Assembly (NCBI GenBank): GCA_040779335.1
Contig: JBFONV010000003.1
Location: 186,001-250,000, forward strand
DNA: 64,000 nucleotides
Source of the DNA: JBFONV01 sp040779335
Lineage (GTDB): Bacteria; Pseudomonadota; Gammaproteobacteria; Enterobacterales; Alteromonadaceae
Reading direction: 5' to 3'
Shown: positions 33,244 through 42,510 of the stretch, one piece after another
Numbering within the stretch: position 1 is the first letter of the stretch
How the letters are laid out: every line of letters starts with the position of its first letter
Notes under the pieces: model-generated
The model's input: only the letters and a program-made list of their open reading frames with translations
What the model was told of the DNA's origin: nothing
Database searches by the model: none
Made by a program: the position numbers and the translations under genes

Positions 33244-34328
33244 TGAATCGTCACATAATATATATATCTGCCATTAGCATAGCTGTTTCAGCTTGTAGTG
33301 GCATTAGTACAAAAAGAGCTTCTGGTGATTTTGAATATGCAAAAAGTATTGAAGCAAAATCACTCAAAGTCCCCGAAGGGCTGCACGCACCAGAAAAGTC
33401 AGAAGAATTTTTTATCACTAATGATATCAATCATAAAGGCCCTGTCGGTGCCAACGTTGATATTCGAGCGCCTTCATTAGTTTTACCTATTGCAGCATCG
33501 TCTCGTGTTGAACAAAATTCTAGTGAGGCAAAAATTTGGTTTGATCAAGTGTTAGATGATAAAGATTTACAAGTATTTATTTATCAAGCATTGCAAGATC
33601 AACTAACTGAAGATGGCGTGGCATTATCAACGGTCAACGCACAAGATAAAATATTTGAGTCTGACTGGTATCATTCTGAAACTGAATCGGGCTATTGGTT
33701 ATTCAAAACAGTAGATGTTGCTGAGAGCATGCGTTTTCGTTTTCAATTTGAAAGCAAACCTCATGGTCGCAGTGTTGCCCTTAAAGTCTCTGTAGTGGAG
33801 TATATGAAAACCAACGGGTCAGGTGCCACCAAACAAATGGACGTTATTGACAAACAACGTGCAGAAATGTCCATGCTTAATAAAATCGTCAATCAAGTTG
33901 ATTATAAATATCGTAAAGTACAACAAGAACATAGGCTGATGCGTGCGAATCAACAGTTAGTCAGTGTTAGTGAAAACTCAGCAGGTGAGAGTGCTTATAT
34001 TGTTGAAATGGAATTAGACTCCCTATGGTCAAACATGCCTATTTTCTTTGAAGATTATGGTTTTACCATTGCCGATCTGGATGAGAGTAAGAAAATTTAT
34101 TATGTTGATTTTGTTAAACCCGATGCTGGGTTTTGGGACAGTATTTGGGGAGATGGTGTACCCGTTATTGAGATTGAAAACGGGCGCTATCAATTTGACT
34201 TAACCGCAAAGGATAATAAATCGCTACTGATCATTAAAGATAGCAACGGTAATGTGCTGTCAGCTGAAACGATGAACAAAATATTCCCAGTAATGGGGCC
34301 TGCTCTATCTTTTAGAAATATTTTTTAG
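33243..34328 (+). CDS. bamC: outer membrane protein assembly lipoprotein BamC
   Basis: A 361-residue lipoprotein of the BAM complex. The lipobox V-S-A-C gives acylated Cys18. The long unstructured N-terminal segment after it and two helix-grip domains ('AKIWFDQVLDDKDLQVFIYQALQDQL', 'SLWSNMPIFFEDYGFTIADLDESKKIYYVDFVKP') fit NlpB/BamC. The protein is coupled to dapA by the TAATG overlap. Together with bepA this window encodes two outer-membrane biogenesis factors. Confidence 0.92.
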   Translation: MNRHIIYISAISIAVSACSGISTKRASGDFEYAKSIEAKSLKVPEGLHAPEKSEEFFITNDINHKGPVGANVDIRAPSLVLPIAASSRVEQNSSEAKIWFDQVLDDKDLQVFIYQALQDQLTEDGVALSTVNAQDKIFESDWYHSETESGYWLFKTVDVAESMRFRFQFESKPHGRSVALKVSVVEYMKTNGSGATKQMDVIDKQRAEMSMLNKIVNQVDYKYRKVQQEHRLMRANQQLVSVSENSAGESAYIVEMELDSLWSNMPIFFEDYGFTIADLDESKKIYYVDFVKPDAGFWDSIWGDGVPVIEIENGRYQFDLTAKDNKSLLIIKDSNGNVLSAETMNKIFPVMGPALSFRNIF

Positions 34329-34357
34329 AGAGTAAATTGTCGTTGAACAGTTAAAAT

Positions 34358-34384
34358 AAAAAACGCCGATATTCGGCGTTTTTT
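34358..34384. terminator. bidirectional terminator after bamC
   Basis: CGCCGA (34364-34369) and TCGGCG (34373-34378) with a 3-base loop, flanked by six A and six T, serve the convergent bamC and DUF2897-like genes. Confidence 0.9.
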
Positions 34385-34405
34385 ATTGATTTTAATATGA
34401 TGAAT

Positions 34406-34633
34406 TTACCGCTTAGTATCTTCATTGTTGTCGTTTTGATCACCATCCCATTCTGATTTTGACACCGTTGGCATTTTGTGTTGTTTTTTATTGGTACGCG
34501 GTAAAGTTTCTTTTAAATCGTTTAAGTTTGTTTTTCTTAAGGGATGTTTAGCACTTTTTTGAAAGGTACTAAAATTACCAATCAGTAACACCACAGCAAT
34601 AATAATTATTGTTATTGCTAGCCAATTATCCAT
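34406..34633 (-). CDS. small membrane protein, DUF2897-like
   Basis: A 75-residue protein with one N-terminal transmembrane helix ('WLAITIIIIAVVLLIGNFSTF') and a charged cytoplasmic tail ending in an acidic stretch. 'LLIGNF..F.KSAK' after the helix matches my memory of DUF2897, present in Vibrio and Shewanella. Function unknown. Its start overlaps the end of the M15 peptidase gene by 8 bases, so it belongs to the yffB-dapE run. Confidence 0.7.
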   Translation of the reverse strand: MDNWLAITIIIIAVVLLIGNFSTFQKSAKHPLRKTNLNDLKETLPRTNKKQHKMPTVSKSEWDGDQNDNNEDTKR

Positions 34634-35321
34634 GATTAAAATTTCCTACGTTTTGAATGAATGATTCGTTGATCATGCTTAAATGACTAATTATCTCTTG
34701 ATAGCCCATGACGGTATTGGTCGTTAACGCTTCTTTTATTATCAACGGGGTTAGCTGACGTTGATAATGATTCGCTAGTGGCGCATAGGATAAATGCCAA
34801 GGCTCACAGGCAACACCACCTCGATAGCGATCATAAGGTAAGAAAAAGCCAAATGAATTGCTGTACTTTTCAAGCCACAACGTCAGCTTATGCATTGGAC
34901 CATTAGACTGATATTCCCATGATTCTAACTGCAGTGTTTGCTCTGGCCCCAATAGGTTGGGCGCGTAAACATCAATGTCCGTTCCCCAATGATGTCTGCT
35001 GGCACTAGGAAGGGCAGAATAGAGTAAGATGGCTTTAATTTTATCAAGTGTCGCTAAATTTTTGGTATCAATAATGTCGTTATTGATATTTTTAATCGCG
35101 GTTTTACCTAAAAATTTATTATTCCAAATCCGGCATTGTCGATCAAAATCCCTATAGCCACTTGCTATACGTAAATCTATACCGTCATGCTGCGCGGCCT
35201 GTTTCATGGCATTCCATGCTGTTAACATTTGCTGATGTATGCCAATTGATGGTGTTAACCATTGAATATGTTCAGCGTTTCTGCCGGTAAGTTGAGCGTC
35301 GGTTAAACTTGGGGAGGACAT
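34626..35321 (-). CDS. M15-family D,D-carboxypeptidase (VanY/LdcB-like)
   Basis: A 231-residue zinc peptidase of family M15B without an obvious signal peptide. 'ASGYRDFDRQCRIWNNKF', 'SASRHHWGTDIDVY' (His and Asp zinc ligands) and 'ACEPWHLSY' (third His) give the active site. Members remove terminal D-Ala from peptidoglycan peptides. The ATG at 35321 is preferred to an upstream TTG at 35339. It overlaps the end of dapE by 19 bases. A cytoplasmic enzyme would act on recycled muropeptides, not the wall itself (inference). Confidence 0.86.
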   Translation of the reverse strand: MSSPSLTDAQLTGRNAEHIQWLTPSIGIHQQMLTAWNAMKQAAQHDGIDLRIASGYRDFDRQCRIWNNKFLGKTAIKNINNDIIDTKNLATLDKIKAILLYSALPSASRHHWGTDIDVYAPNLLGPEQTLQLESWEYQSNGPMHKLTLWLEKYSNSFGFFLPYDRYRGGVACEPWHLSYAPLANHYQRQLTPLIIKEALTTNTVMGYQEIISHLSMINESFIQNVGNFNHG

Positions 35322-36457
35322 AAAACATTCACTAAACAATGATAATAAATATCAGCCAATTTTCTTAAATCATCACAGCTTACGCATTCGTTTATTTGAT
35401 GAATGGTATCGTTACATGGCCCTAATTCAATCACTTTTGCTCCTGTTGGTGCAATAAATCTGCCGTCAGACGTACCACCAGAGGTTGAAAGCTCGGGAGC
35501 ACTGCCCGTAGTGGTAATAATAGCGTTCGAAATTGCATCTAACCAAGGACCGGATTCAGTGATAAATGGTTTACCGTTGAATGTCCATTTTAGTTCATAA
35601 TCTATGCTATGCAGAGCAAGAATACTTTCTACTTTTTCAACAATAATATCGTCAGTCAACTCGGTGCTGTAACGTAAATTAAACCAAACATCTAAATGAC
35701 CGGGGACAACATTTGTCGCACCAGTTCCAGATTTAATATTCGATAATTGAAAACTGGTTGCCGGAAAATATTCATTACCATGGTCCCAATGCATTTGGCT
35801 TAATTCTGCAAGAACAGGCATAGCAAAATGAATAGGATTTTCGACGTGCTCAGGATAAGCAACATGGCCCTGCTTACCTTTGATTCTTAGTTCGCCTGAA
35901 ATAGATCCTCTTCGACCATTTTTTATAATATCGGCAATGGTGTATGAACTTGAGGGTTCACCAACAATACAAAAAGTTATTTTTTCATTGCGGGCTTCTA
36001 ATGCATCAATAACGCGAGTAGTACCGTTAATAAAAGGCCCTTCTTCATCACTGGTGATTAGATAAGCTATTGAGCCTTGGTGATCTGGATGGTAGGTAAC
36101 AAATCTTTCGGTGGCAATAAGCATGGCAGCTAAACTGCCTTTCATGTCTGCAGCGCCACGACCATATAGCATGCCGTCTTTCTCTATGCCCTCAAAAGGC
36201 GGCGTTTTCCACTGAGATACATCGCCAGCAGGCACAACATCGGTATGACCAGCAAAGCAAAAAACCGGTTCACTGTTGCCTTTACGAGACCATAAATTAG
36301 TCGTGTCTTCAAAAATCATGGTTTCATTTTCAAAGCCTAATGTCGATAAACGCTCTTGCATTAGTTGCTGACATCCAGCGTCATCTGGTGTGACAGACGC
36401 CTTAGCAATTAAAGCCTTAGCTAATTCAATTACATCTGTAGTATCATTTGTTGACAT
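35303..36457 (-). CDS. dapE: succinyl-diaminopimelate desuccinylase DapE
   Basis: A 384-residue M20-family dinuclear zinc enzyme in lysine/diaminopimelate synthesis. 'FAGHTDVVPAGD' and 'SDEEGPFINGTTRV' hold metal ligands and the catalytic Glu; 'GRRGSISGELRIKGKQGHVAYPEHVENPIH' is the lid domain. 'STSGGTSDGRFI' follows near the end. The ATG at 36457 follows AAGAGA; the longer frame overlaps yffB. dapA lies 3 kb away on the other strand. Confidence 0.96.
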   Translation of the reverse strand: MSTNDTTDVIELAKALIAKASVTPDDAGCQQLMQERLSTLGFENETMIFEDTTNLWSRKGNSEPVFCFAGHTDVVPAGDVSQWKTPPFEGIEKDGMLYGRGAADMKGSLAAMLIATERFVTYHPDHQGSIAYLITSDEEGPFINGTTRVIDALEARNEKITFCIVGEPSSSYTIADIIKNGRRGSISGELRIKGKQGHVAYPEHVENPIHFAMPVLAELSQMHWDHGNEYFPATSFQLSNIKSGTGATNVVPGHLDVWFNLRYSTELTDDIIVEKVESILALHSIDYELKWTFNGKPFITESGPWLDAISNAIITTTGSAPELSTSGGTSDGRFIAPTGAKVIELGPCNDTIHQINECVSCDDLRKLADIYYHCLVNVLCPPQV

Positions 36458-36797
36458 TAAATATCTCTTGATAAAAATCTTCTTTAAAGCCCACATAACA
36501 CCTGTTTTCATGAATGAGAATAGGTCTTTTCAGTAACGTAGGCTGTTCAATACAGGCGTTAAAACAGCCTGTATCCGTTAAATTGTCTTTTAGTGCTTGC
36601 GGCAAGTTTCTATAGGTAGTGCTGCGCTTATTTAATAATGTATCCCAATCACTTTTTCTGACAAAACTAGTCAATAATTCTTGGGAAAGCCCTTGTTTTT
36701 TAAAATCATGAAAAGTGTAAGTAATATGGTTTTTATCTAGCCATTTCAAGGTTTTTTTTACTGTATCGCAGTTGTTAATACCATAAATTGTTGTCAT
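36444..36797 (-). CDS. yffB: ArsC/Spx-family protein YffB
   Basis: A 117-residue thioredoxin-fold protein: 'YGINNCDTVKKTLKWLDKNHITYTFHDFKKQGLSQELL' has Cys10 at the ArsC position, and 'LLKRPILIHENRCYVGFKEDFY' closes the domain. YffB is encoded directly before dapE in E. coli, and here overlaps it by 14 bases. Function is unproven (a glutathione-dependent thiol reductase has been suggested for the family). It is distinct from the arsC at 27220. Confidence 0.92.
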   Translation of the reverse strand: MTTIYGINNCDTVKKTLKWLDKNHITYTFHDFKKQGLSQELLTSFVRKSDWDTLLNKRSTTYRNLPQALKDNLTDTGCFNACIEQPTLLKRPILIHENRCYVGFKEDFYQEIFNVNK

Positions 36798-36817
36798 TAA
36801 TATTTCTCTGGAAAAAG

Positions 36818-37198
36818 TTAAATAATGAGATAATCGTTTTCTCTAAGGGCTGTGATCGCCGCTGCTATTTTGTTATTTTTAACTAGGATATAGTCAGTAT
36901 CAAAGGTTGAAATTGCGAAAATACTGATTTTATTATCCGCAAGTACCGAGGAAATTTTGGAAAGTAATCCTGTTAAACTAAACCCTAGTGGGCCGACCAC
37001 TTCTAATGCACGCCAATCAGACTCTACCTCATCACTTTCAATATTGTGATTAGTGGGAATAACAATAGAAATTTCATCATAGGTTTTAGCGATAAAAAAT
37101 ATCGGCGCAGTAAAAACGGCATCAGGGATCTTACTGTTAACGGCTAAACTATGAATGGCAAAAACCTCATCCATTAATTCCAAAGTTAGTTTTGGCAT
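36818..37198 (-). CDS. ACT-domain protein
   Basis: A 126-residue stand-alone ACT protein. 'YDEISIVIPTNHNIESDEVESDWRALEVVGPLGFSLTGLLSKISSVLADNKISIFAISTFDTDYILVKNNKIAAAITAL' is the CASTOR/POLLUX-like ACT pattern, usually an amino-acid sensor. It has no partner enzyme domain. It lies 20 bp before yffB, so the run ACT-yffB-dapE-M15-DUF2897 may be one operon; control by lysine or a related amino acid would be logical (inference). Confidence 0.8.
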   Translation of the reverse strand: MPKLTLELMDEVFAIHSLAVNSKIPDAVFTAPIFFIAKTYDEISIVIPTNHNIESDEVESDWRALEVVGPLGFSLTGLLSKISSVLADNKISIFAISTFDTDYILVKNNKIAAAITALRENDYLII

Positions 37199-37682
37199 AA
37201 GCAGAGCATATCCTTTCTAGGGTTTATGGTCACTATACACTATTTTAGTTGCCTAACTCTAGCCGCTATGGCGATCTCTAGTGTTGATCTTAAAGAAAAA
37301 ATTGGCGATACAATTTAATTGCACAGGCCTGTTTCTTTTAATAGAGCTTAGTGTTGTCGCAGTAAATGTGTCAAATTGCTGATATTGATATAAAAAGATC
37401 AACAAATTAACCCTAAAAGACTAATATATCGTCAGATAACTTGTTTATCTTATCAATTTGATATCCACAATACCTGTGGATATCATTGTTAGTAATCTAT
37501 GTTCTACTTTTTATGTTGATGAAATATATAGGAATATATCATGTGGTTGTTTTTTGACTGCTGGCGTTGAAATTGTAAAAATTAGCAAACCTAACAAAAT
37601 AGGGATCTTTTACTAAGTTTGCCGTATTCATATAAAAACAATCAGGTATAAGTCGTTTTTTAAGCGATTTTTAGCCAAATGA
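37199..37682. other. 484-bp intergenic region with a perfect inverted repeat
   Basis: This lies between the ACT gene start and the pta end, both on the minus strand. The one clear element is a perfect 10-bp inverted repeat GATATCCACA (37460-37469) / TGTGGATATC (37475-37484) with a 5-base spacer. Each arm holds ATATCCACA, one mismatch from the DnaA-box consensus TTATCCACA. No T-run follows, so a terminator for pta is unlikely. I see no gene; the promoter of the ACT operon is presumably in the lower part. Confidence 0.6.
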
Positions 37683-39803
37683 TTAGGTATTTGCTTGGAT
37701 GGCGGTTAGCGCAATAGTGTAGACAATATCGTCAACTAATGCGCCTCGTGATAAATCATTAACCGGCTTGCGCATTCCTTGCAGCATCGGGCCGATGCTC
37801 ACTAAGTCGGCTGAGCGTTGTACTGCTTTATAAGTCGTATTACCCGTATTTAAATCGGGGAAAATAAATACATTGGCTTGCCCGGCAACAGGGCTCCCCG
37901 GTGCTTTTTGTAAGGCAACATTCTCCATAATGGCAGCGTCATACTGCAGTGGCCCATCAATGATAAGATCAGGGCGTTTATTTTTCGCCAACTTCGTTGC
38001 CAGTGCAACTTTTTCTACGTTTGCGCCATGACCAGAACTTCCAGTACTGTAACTTATCATTGCAACTTTGGGCTCTATACCAAATTGTTTTGCTGAATCA
38101 GCTGATTGGATGGCAATATCAGCAAGTTGCTCTGCATTGGGCTCTGGATTTATTGCACAATCACCATATACCAGTACCTGATCCGGTAATAACATGAAGA
38201 ATATTGATGAGACTAAGGAGCTTCCTTCTGCCGTTTTAATCAGTTGTAAGGCGGGCTTTATCGTATTTGCCGTGGTGTTAACCGCTCCAGAGACTAAGCC
38301 GTCGACTTGACCAAGTTGCAGCATCATAGTGGCAACGACAACGTTATCTTTTAAGTTTTGTTTTGCGACTACTTCGGTCAAACCTTTGTGTGCTCGTAAT
38401 TTTAATAGTGGCGCGACGTAGTTTTCTCTGATCGTGTCTGGATCTGTGATCAACAATTCAGTTGGTAAATGGATGCCTTGCTGCTCGGCAATGCGCAATA
38501 TTTCTTCTTTATTCCCAAGCAACTGGCAACGCGCTATTTTACGCTCAACGCAAATCGCCGCCGCTTTTATAGTGCGGATGTCCGTACCTTCCGGTAAAAC
38601 AATAAGCTTATTTGCTTGTCGCGCCAACTCGGTGATTTTGTGTCTAAAGGCAGGGGGAGAAAGTGGGTTATGGGTATTTGCATGGTGAGATAAATCCTCA
38701 AGCCATGATGGGTTAATATGATCAGCAATATGTTGCTTGACGCGATCTTGGCGCTGAATGTCATCTAATGGGATTTCAGGGTTAAAATTCATTAAGTGGC
38801 GTGAAGTGTGCCAAGTATCCCAAGGAACAGACAATACCGGTAAACCGGCATCTAGAGCTTGCTGACATAAGCTAAGCACCTGCTTGTTGGGTTGAAAGCC
38901 ATTGGTGAGTAGGAGTGCGCCGACCTTAGTACCATTAAGCGCTGATAAACAGGTAGCAATGATTATATCGGTTCTATCGCCAGGGGTAACCACTAAGCGA
39001 CTTGCTTGCAAATGACTCACTAAATTATCAACAGTGCGCGCGCAAAAGCTAATGCTACGAATGCGTCTGTGCTCCATATCCCCAGCGTTAATGATGTTAG
39101 CATCTAAATAATTTGCGATGTCGAGCACACGAGGTGCAACGAGATCTAAATCCCAGTTAATAGCGCCTAGCAAAGCAAAGTGTCTATTTTTGAACAGGGA
39201 CGACTTACGCCATTGCTCAAGATCAAAATCTTGATTTAATTCATTTTCTCTTGGTAATAATCCGAACTCTTCTTTATCTGGAGAGTTTACTTTATTAATG
39301 ATACAACCGATAACGCGCTTGTTTTTTATGCCTCCGTAGGTTTCTGCACTCACTTCTATCCTATCTTCAAATTCAGCTACTGAATCACTATCAGGTGTCG
39401 CAACTAATACAATTTCTGCCGATAGGGCACGAGCAACGTCTCTATTGATACGCCCTGCATAGGGCTGTCTGGTTGTTGGTATCAAACCCTCGATAACAAT
39501 AACATCTTGCCCGTGTTCGAGCTTATTGAGGTTAGCAACAATATCTTCGAGCACATCACTGAGTTGACCATCTCCCATTTTTTCTTCCATATAACTCAGT
39601 GAAACAGTAGTCGCACTTTCTGATAGTCGATCGGATTTCAGCTGATGTTTGTGTATACGCATAATGTTTCGAGAGGGCTGGCTAATAGGCTTAAAGTGAC
39701 TAACATTTAGACCTTTTTGTTGGCAAGCGTGTAAAAGCCCCATAGCTACGCTGGTTAAACCAACGCCAAAACCAACGGGGATCAACATAATTCGGTATGA
39801 CAT
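37683..39803 (-). CDS. pta: phosphate acetyltransferase Pta (long form)
   Basis: A 706-residue enzyme converting acetyl-CoA and phosphate to acetyl-phosphate. The N-terminal P-loop-like domain ('MLIPVGFGVGLTSVAMGLLHAC'), the DRTGG domain in the middle and the C-terminal PTA domain ('LVSGAVNTTANTIKPALQLIKTAEGSSLVSSIFFMLLPDQVLVYGDCAINPEP', 'SYSTGSSGHG') are in the E. coli order. The class II long Pta is allosterically controlled through the N-terminus. It lies six bases after ackA on the same transcript. Confidence 0.97.
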   Translation of the reverse strand: MSYRIMLIPVGFGVGLTSVAMGLLHACQQKGLNVSHFKPISQPSRNIMRIHKHQLKSDRLSESATTVSLSYMEEKMGDGQLSDVLEDIVANLNKLEHGQDVIVIEGLIPTTRQPYAGRINRDVARALSAEIVLVATPDSDSVAEFEDRIEVSAETYGGIKNKRVIGCIINKVNSPDKEEFGLLPRENELNQDFDLEQWRKSSLFKNRHFALLGAINWDLDLVAPRVLDIANYLDANIINAGDMEHRRIRSISFCARTVDNLVSHLQASRLVVTPGDRTDIIIATCLSALNGTKVGALLLTNGFQPNKQVLSLCQQALDAGLPVLSVPWDTWHTSRHLMNFNPEIPLDDIQRQDRVKQHIADHINPSWLEDLSHHANTHNPLSPPAFRHKITELARQANKLIVLPEGTDIRTIKAAAICVERKIARCQLLGNKEEILRIAEQQGIHLPTELLITDPDTIRENYVAPLLKLRAHKGLTEVVAKQNLKDNVVVATMMLQLGQVDGLVSGAVNTTANTIKPALQLIKTAEGSSLVSSIFFMLLPDQVLVYGDCAINPEPNAEQLADIAIQSADSAKQFGIEPKVAMISYSTGSSGHGANVEKVALATKLAKNKRPDLIIDGPLQYDAAIMENVALQKAPGSPVAGQANVFIFPDLNTGNTTYKAVQRSADLVSIGPMLQGMRKPVNDLSRGALVDDIVYTIALTAIQANT

Positions 39804-39809
39804 AGGGTA

Positions 39810-41009
39810 TTAGTCCTTGTTTAACAATTCAAAAGTTTGCTCAGCAATCACCCATTCCTCATTGGTGGGGATAACTAAGCAGGGACGAGAGGTCGATTGA
39901 GCTATATTGCCTGCGCGGCCAAATCGTAATTGTTTATTTTGTTGATGATCTAAAGATATATTGAGTAAAGAGAGTTGGGCGGTTATTTGTTCCCTGACAT
40001 AACTCGAGTTCTCACCAATTCCTCCGGTAAAAACAATGCCATCAAGTTCACTTAAGCTCGCACTTAATGACGAAATACTTTTAGCAATTTGATAGCTAAA
40101 TATATCTAAGGCTAATTTAGCCTGAGCATTGCCGTCGATATTCATCGCTTCTTCTAACGAGCGACAATCATTGCTAAGTTCTGAAATACCGAGTAATCCA
40201 CTTTCTTTATTGAGCATGTGGTTCACTTGTTCAGGCGTGTAATTTAATTGTTCGATAAGATGGAATATGATCCCCGGATCGATACTGCCACTTCGACTTC
40301 CCATCATCACGCCCTCAAGCGGCGTAAAACCCATGCTTGAGTCGACACTTAGACCATTTTTGACCGCGGTGACACTACAACCATTACCTAGATGCGCGCT
40401 GATCAAATTACATTGGTTAAATGGTTTATCTAATAATAATGCCGCCTGTTTAGCGACAAAATAATGGCTGGTACCATGAAAGCCATATTTTCTTATACTG
40501 TGCTTTTTATACAGAGAATAAGGTAGACCATAAAGGTAGGCCTTACTAGGCATAGTTTGATGAAACGCAGTATCAAATATAGCTACCTGTGGTAAAGAGT
40601 CAAAGGCGGCTTCTGCTGCTTCAATACCGATCAAATTGGCCGGATTATGCAATGGCGCTATTTTTGCCAAGGCAAAAATCGTTTGTTTAACTTCATTGGT
40701 GATCAGGGTAGGTTGAGCGTAGGTTTCTCCTCCGTGCACGACACGGTGCCCAACGGCAACTATATGTTTAACAAGTTTTTTTTCGCGTAATAGTTCAACA
40801 AGTGCTGCAATGGCCATTTTATGGTCGTGTGGTGAGGCTAAACTATGTGACCAATTATTATCCAAATAATTAATGCTTATACTGGCTGATTTGTTGGTTA
40901 ACCTTTCGGCTATACCCTCAATAAAAACATCGCCATTGTCGGGATCTATTAGGGAATATTTTAACGACGAACTGCCGCAATTGATGACTAAAATACCGTC
41001 TTTATTCAT
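39810..41009 (-). CDS. ackA: acetate kinase AckA
   Basis: A 399-residue ASKHA-fold kinase, making ATP and acetate from acetyl-phosphate. 'VINCGSSSLKYSLID' phosphate-1 motif, 'VGHRVVHGG', 'YGFHGTSHYFV' and 'LGNGCSVTAVKNG' and 'FTGGIGENSSYVR' are all present. ATG 41009 is chosen over an upstream TTG at 41021. ackA-pta form the acetate overflow pathway, with yfbV divergent as in E. coli. Confidence 0.97.
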   Translation of the reverse strand: MNKDGILVINCGSSSLKYSLIDPDNGDVFIEGIAERLTNKSASISINYLDNNWSHSLASPHDHKMAIAALVELLREKKLVKHIVAVGHRVVHGGETYAQPTLITNEVKQTIFALAKIAPLHNPANLIGIEAAEAAFDSLPQVAIFDTAFHQTMPSKAYLYGLPYSLYKKHSIRKYGFHGTSHYFVAKQAALLLDKPFNQCNLISAHLGNGCSVTAVKNGLSVDSSMGFTPLEGVMMGSRSGSIDPGIIFHLIEQLNYTPEQVNHMLNKESGLLGISELSNDCRSLEEAMNIDGNAQAKLALDIFSYQIAKSISSLSASLSELDGIVFTGGIGENSSYVREQITAQLSLLNISLDHQQNKQLRFGRAGNIAQSTSRPCLVIPTNEEWVIAEQTFELLNKD

Positions 41010-41166
41010 AATGTAATACAAAAGTATAAGGCTGCTATTTAAACCAGATTATAGCGGTAAATACCTTGAAAAATATTGATGTAAACCAGAAATTGATGAT
41101 ATTTATCCTAGCAACAACTGTTCATTTTTAAGTTTATGCTATATTTAACGGTAATGTTGAGGTAAT

Positions 41167-41607
41167 GTGTGGCCTATGAATATGAGTGTTATTGAAATTA
41201 TTAAACTAGGTCAAAAGTATATGAAGCTTTGGCCTAATAAAGCTGAATTGGCTAATTACTTTGCTGAATATCGTACTGTTCAGTTTAGCCGTGTAGTATG
41301 TCGTTATTTCCCAGCTTTGGCCGTTGTTTCAGCCTTTGTACCCTGGTATTTGAACGTCGATATTGCGACGTCTCAAATATTGTTTTATTTTCTCTTTATC
41401 TTGAGTATGCCAGTTCAAGCTTTAGTGATGCTTGGTGTGAAGGCGGATAAATATTTATCGCCTTCATTAGCAACTTGGTATAAGCAAGGGGTCGCACGTG
41501 TAAATGAGCAAGGCGGAAAAATTAAATTATCTCTGCATAAACCCCGTTACCTAGACTTGGCAATGCTACTCAATGTGAGTTATGCGTCTATGCAGTCAAA
41601 GCAGTAA
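41167..41607 (+). CDS. yfbV: UPF0208 membrane protein YfbV
   Basis: A 146-residue protein with two transmembrane helices ('VVCRYFPALAVVSAFVPWYL' and 'ATSQILFYFLFILSMPVQALVMLGV'). The pattern 'I..GQKYMKLWP....LA.YF.EYR...FSR...RYFP' and 'LPSLATWYKQ.....' matches YfbV, divergent from ackA as in E. coli. GTG 41167, ATG 41176 and ATG 41182 are possible starts; GAGG just before the GTG fits that one, so it is kept, with low confidence in the exact start. Function unknown. Confidence 0.88.
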   Translation: MWPMNMSVIEIIKLGQKYMKLWPNKAELANYFAEYRTVQFSRVVCRYFPALAVVSAFVPWYLNVDIATSQILFYFLFILSMPVQALVMLGVKADKYLSPSLATWYKQGVARVNEQGGKIKLSLHKPRYLDLAMLLNVSYASMQSKQ

Positions 41608-41640
41608 TTACTCATTTAAAAGCGAATGAATACTAAAAAG

Positions 41641-41674
41641 CACCGTGGCAATAATATTACCACGGTGTTTTTTT
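41641..41674. terminator. terminator after yfbV
   Basis: CACCGTGG (41641-41648) and CCACGGTG (41660-41667) pair over an 11-base loop and are followed by seven T. It lies between convergent yfbV and rlmA. Confidence 0.88.
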
Positions 41675-41691
41675 ATGTGCTGGCTTAGCTA

Positions 41692-42510
41692 TTAAGTGTT
41701 TTGATATAAACGGATCAAAAAGTCGGCCTGACATTCAAAGTTGGTCAACATATTAAGTTTGCTAAGTAAATCTGGTGTAGTCTTGAAAGCAAATGGTGTC
41801 ATCGCTAATAGATTGATCAAATCTTGGTTATTACTAAAGGTCATTTTATAGTTCAAGCGTTGCTCTTCTATAAGCGTCATTTCATTTATAGGTAAACGTT
41901 CTGTATCGTGTTGCTTAGCATCGCGATATATAAGTTGTTTTAATTCTATTAAATGATTTTCAGCGGGGGTCACCGTCAGTAAATAGCCTTTAGGTTTTAA
42001 TACTCGGCTAAATTCTTGCTCCAAAATGGGCGCATAAATAGAGTAAACCCAGTCGAAGTACTGTCCGCTAAAAGGTAAGTGGGAAAGTGTTCCAACGCTA
42101 AAAGCACATTCGTTGTATCGCTTAGCGGCGATTTTTATGGCATTTTTTGCGATATCCACGCCATAAACCTGATTATTTTTATGCTTGTGTTGATGGGTAT
42201 AGAAACCTTCACCACAGCCAGCATCCAAAACCGTTGACGAGTCATTAGTATCGATGTAGCTCTTGTAAAGCGCAGTAATAAGGTCGACCAAGGCTTGATA
42301 GTAACCCTGATCTAAAAATGCACGGCGCGCCGCGACCATGCTCTTATTATCACCAGGATCTTTTGAATGCTTATGTTGCACGGGTAACAGATTAACGTAG
42401 CCCTCTTTGGCAAAATCAAAACAATGATTATTGACGCAACGTATGCTTTTATCCACTTGTGACAAAGGCTCTTGGCACAGCGGACAAATATAGGCTGGAA
42501 ATATATTCAT
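41692..42510 (-). CDS. rlmA: 23S rRNA (guanine-N1)-methyltransferase RlmA
   Basis: A 272-residue SAM methyltransferase acting on G745 of 23S rRNA. The N-terminal zinc finger 'YICPLCQEPLSQVDKSIRCVNNHCFDFAKEGYVNLL' and 'KDPGDNKSMVAARRAFLDQGYY' are typical of RlmA, followed by the SAM motif 'VLDAGCGEGFYT'. Its ATG shares one base with the xthA stop, so they are coupled. Sequence fits RlmA(I) rather than the Gram-positive RlmA(II). Confidence 0.93.
   Translation of the reverse strand: MNIFPAYICPLCQEPLSQVDKSIRCVNNHCFDFAKEGYVNLLPVQHKHSKDPGDNKSMVAARRAFLDQGYYQALVDLITALYKSYIDTNDSSTVLDAGCGEGFYTHQHKHKNNQVYGVDIAKNAIKIAAKRYNECAFSVGTLSHLPFSGQYFDWVYSIYAPILEQEFSRVLKPKGYLLTVTPAENHLIELKQLIYRDAKQHDTERLPINEMTLIEEQRLNYKMTFSNNQDLINLLAMTPFAFKTTPDLLSKLNMLTNFECQADFLIRLYQNT

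Noticed and set aside
37460..37484. Replication origin
   Set aside because: Only one pair of imperfect DnaA-like boxes, no AT-rich unwinding tract or dnaA/gidA genes nearby.
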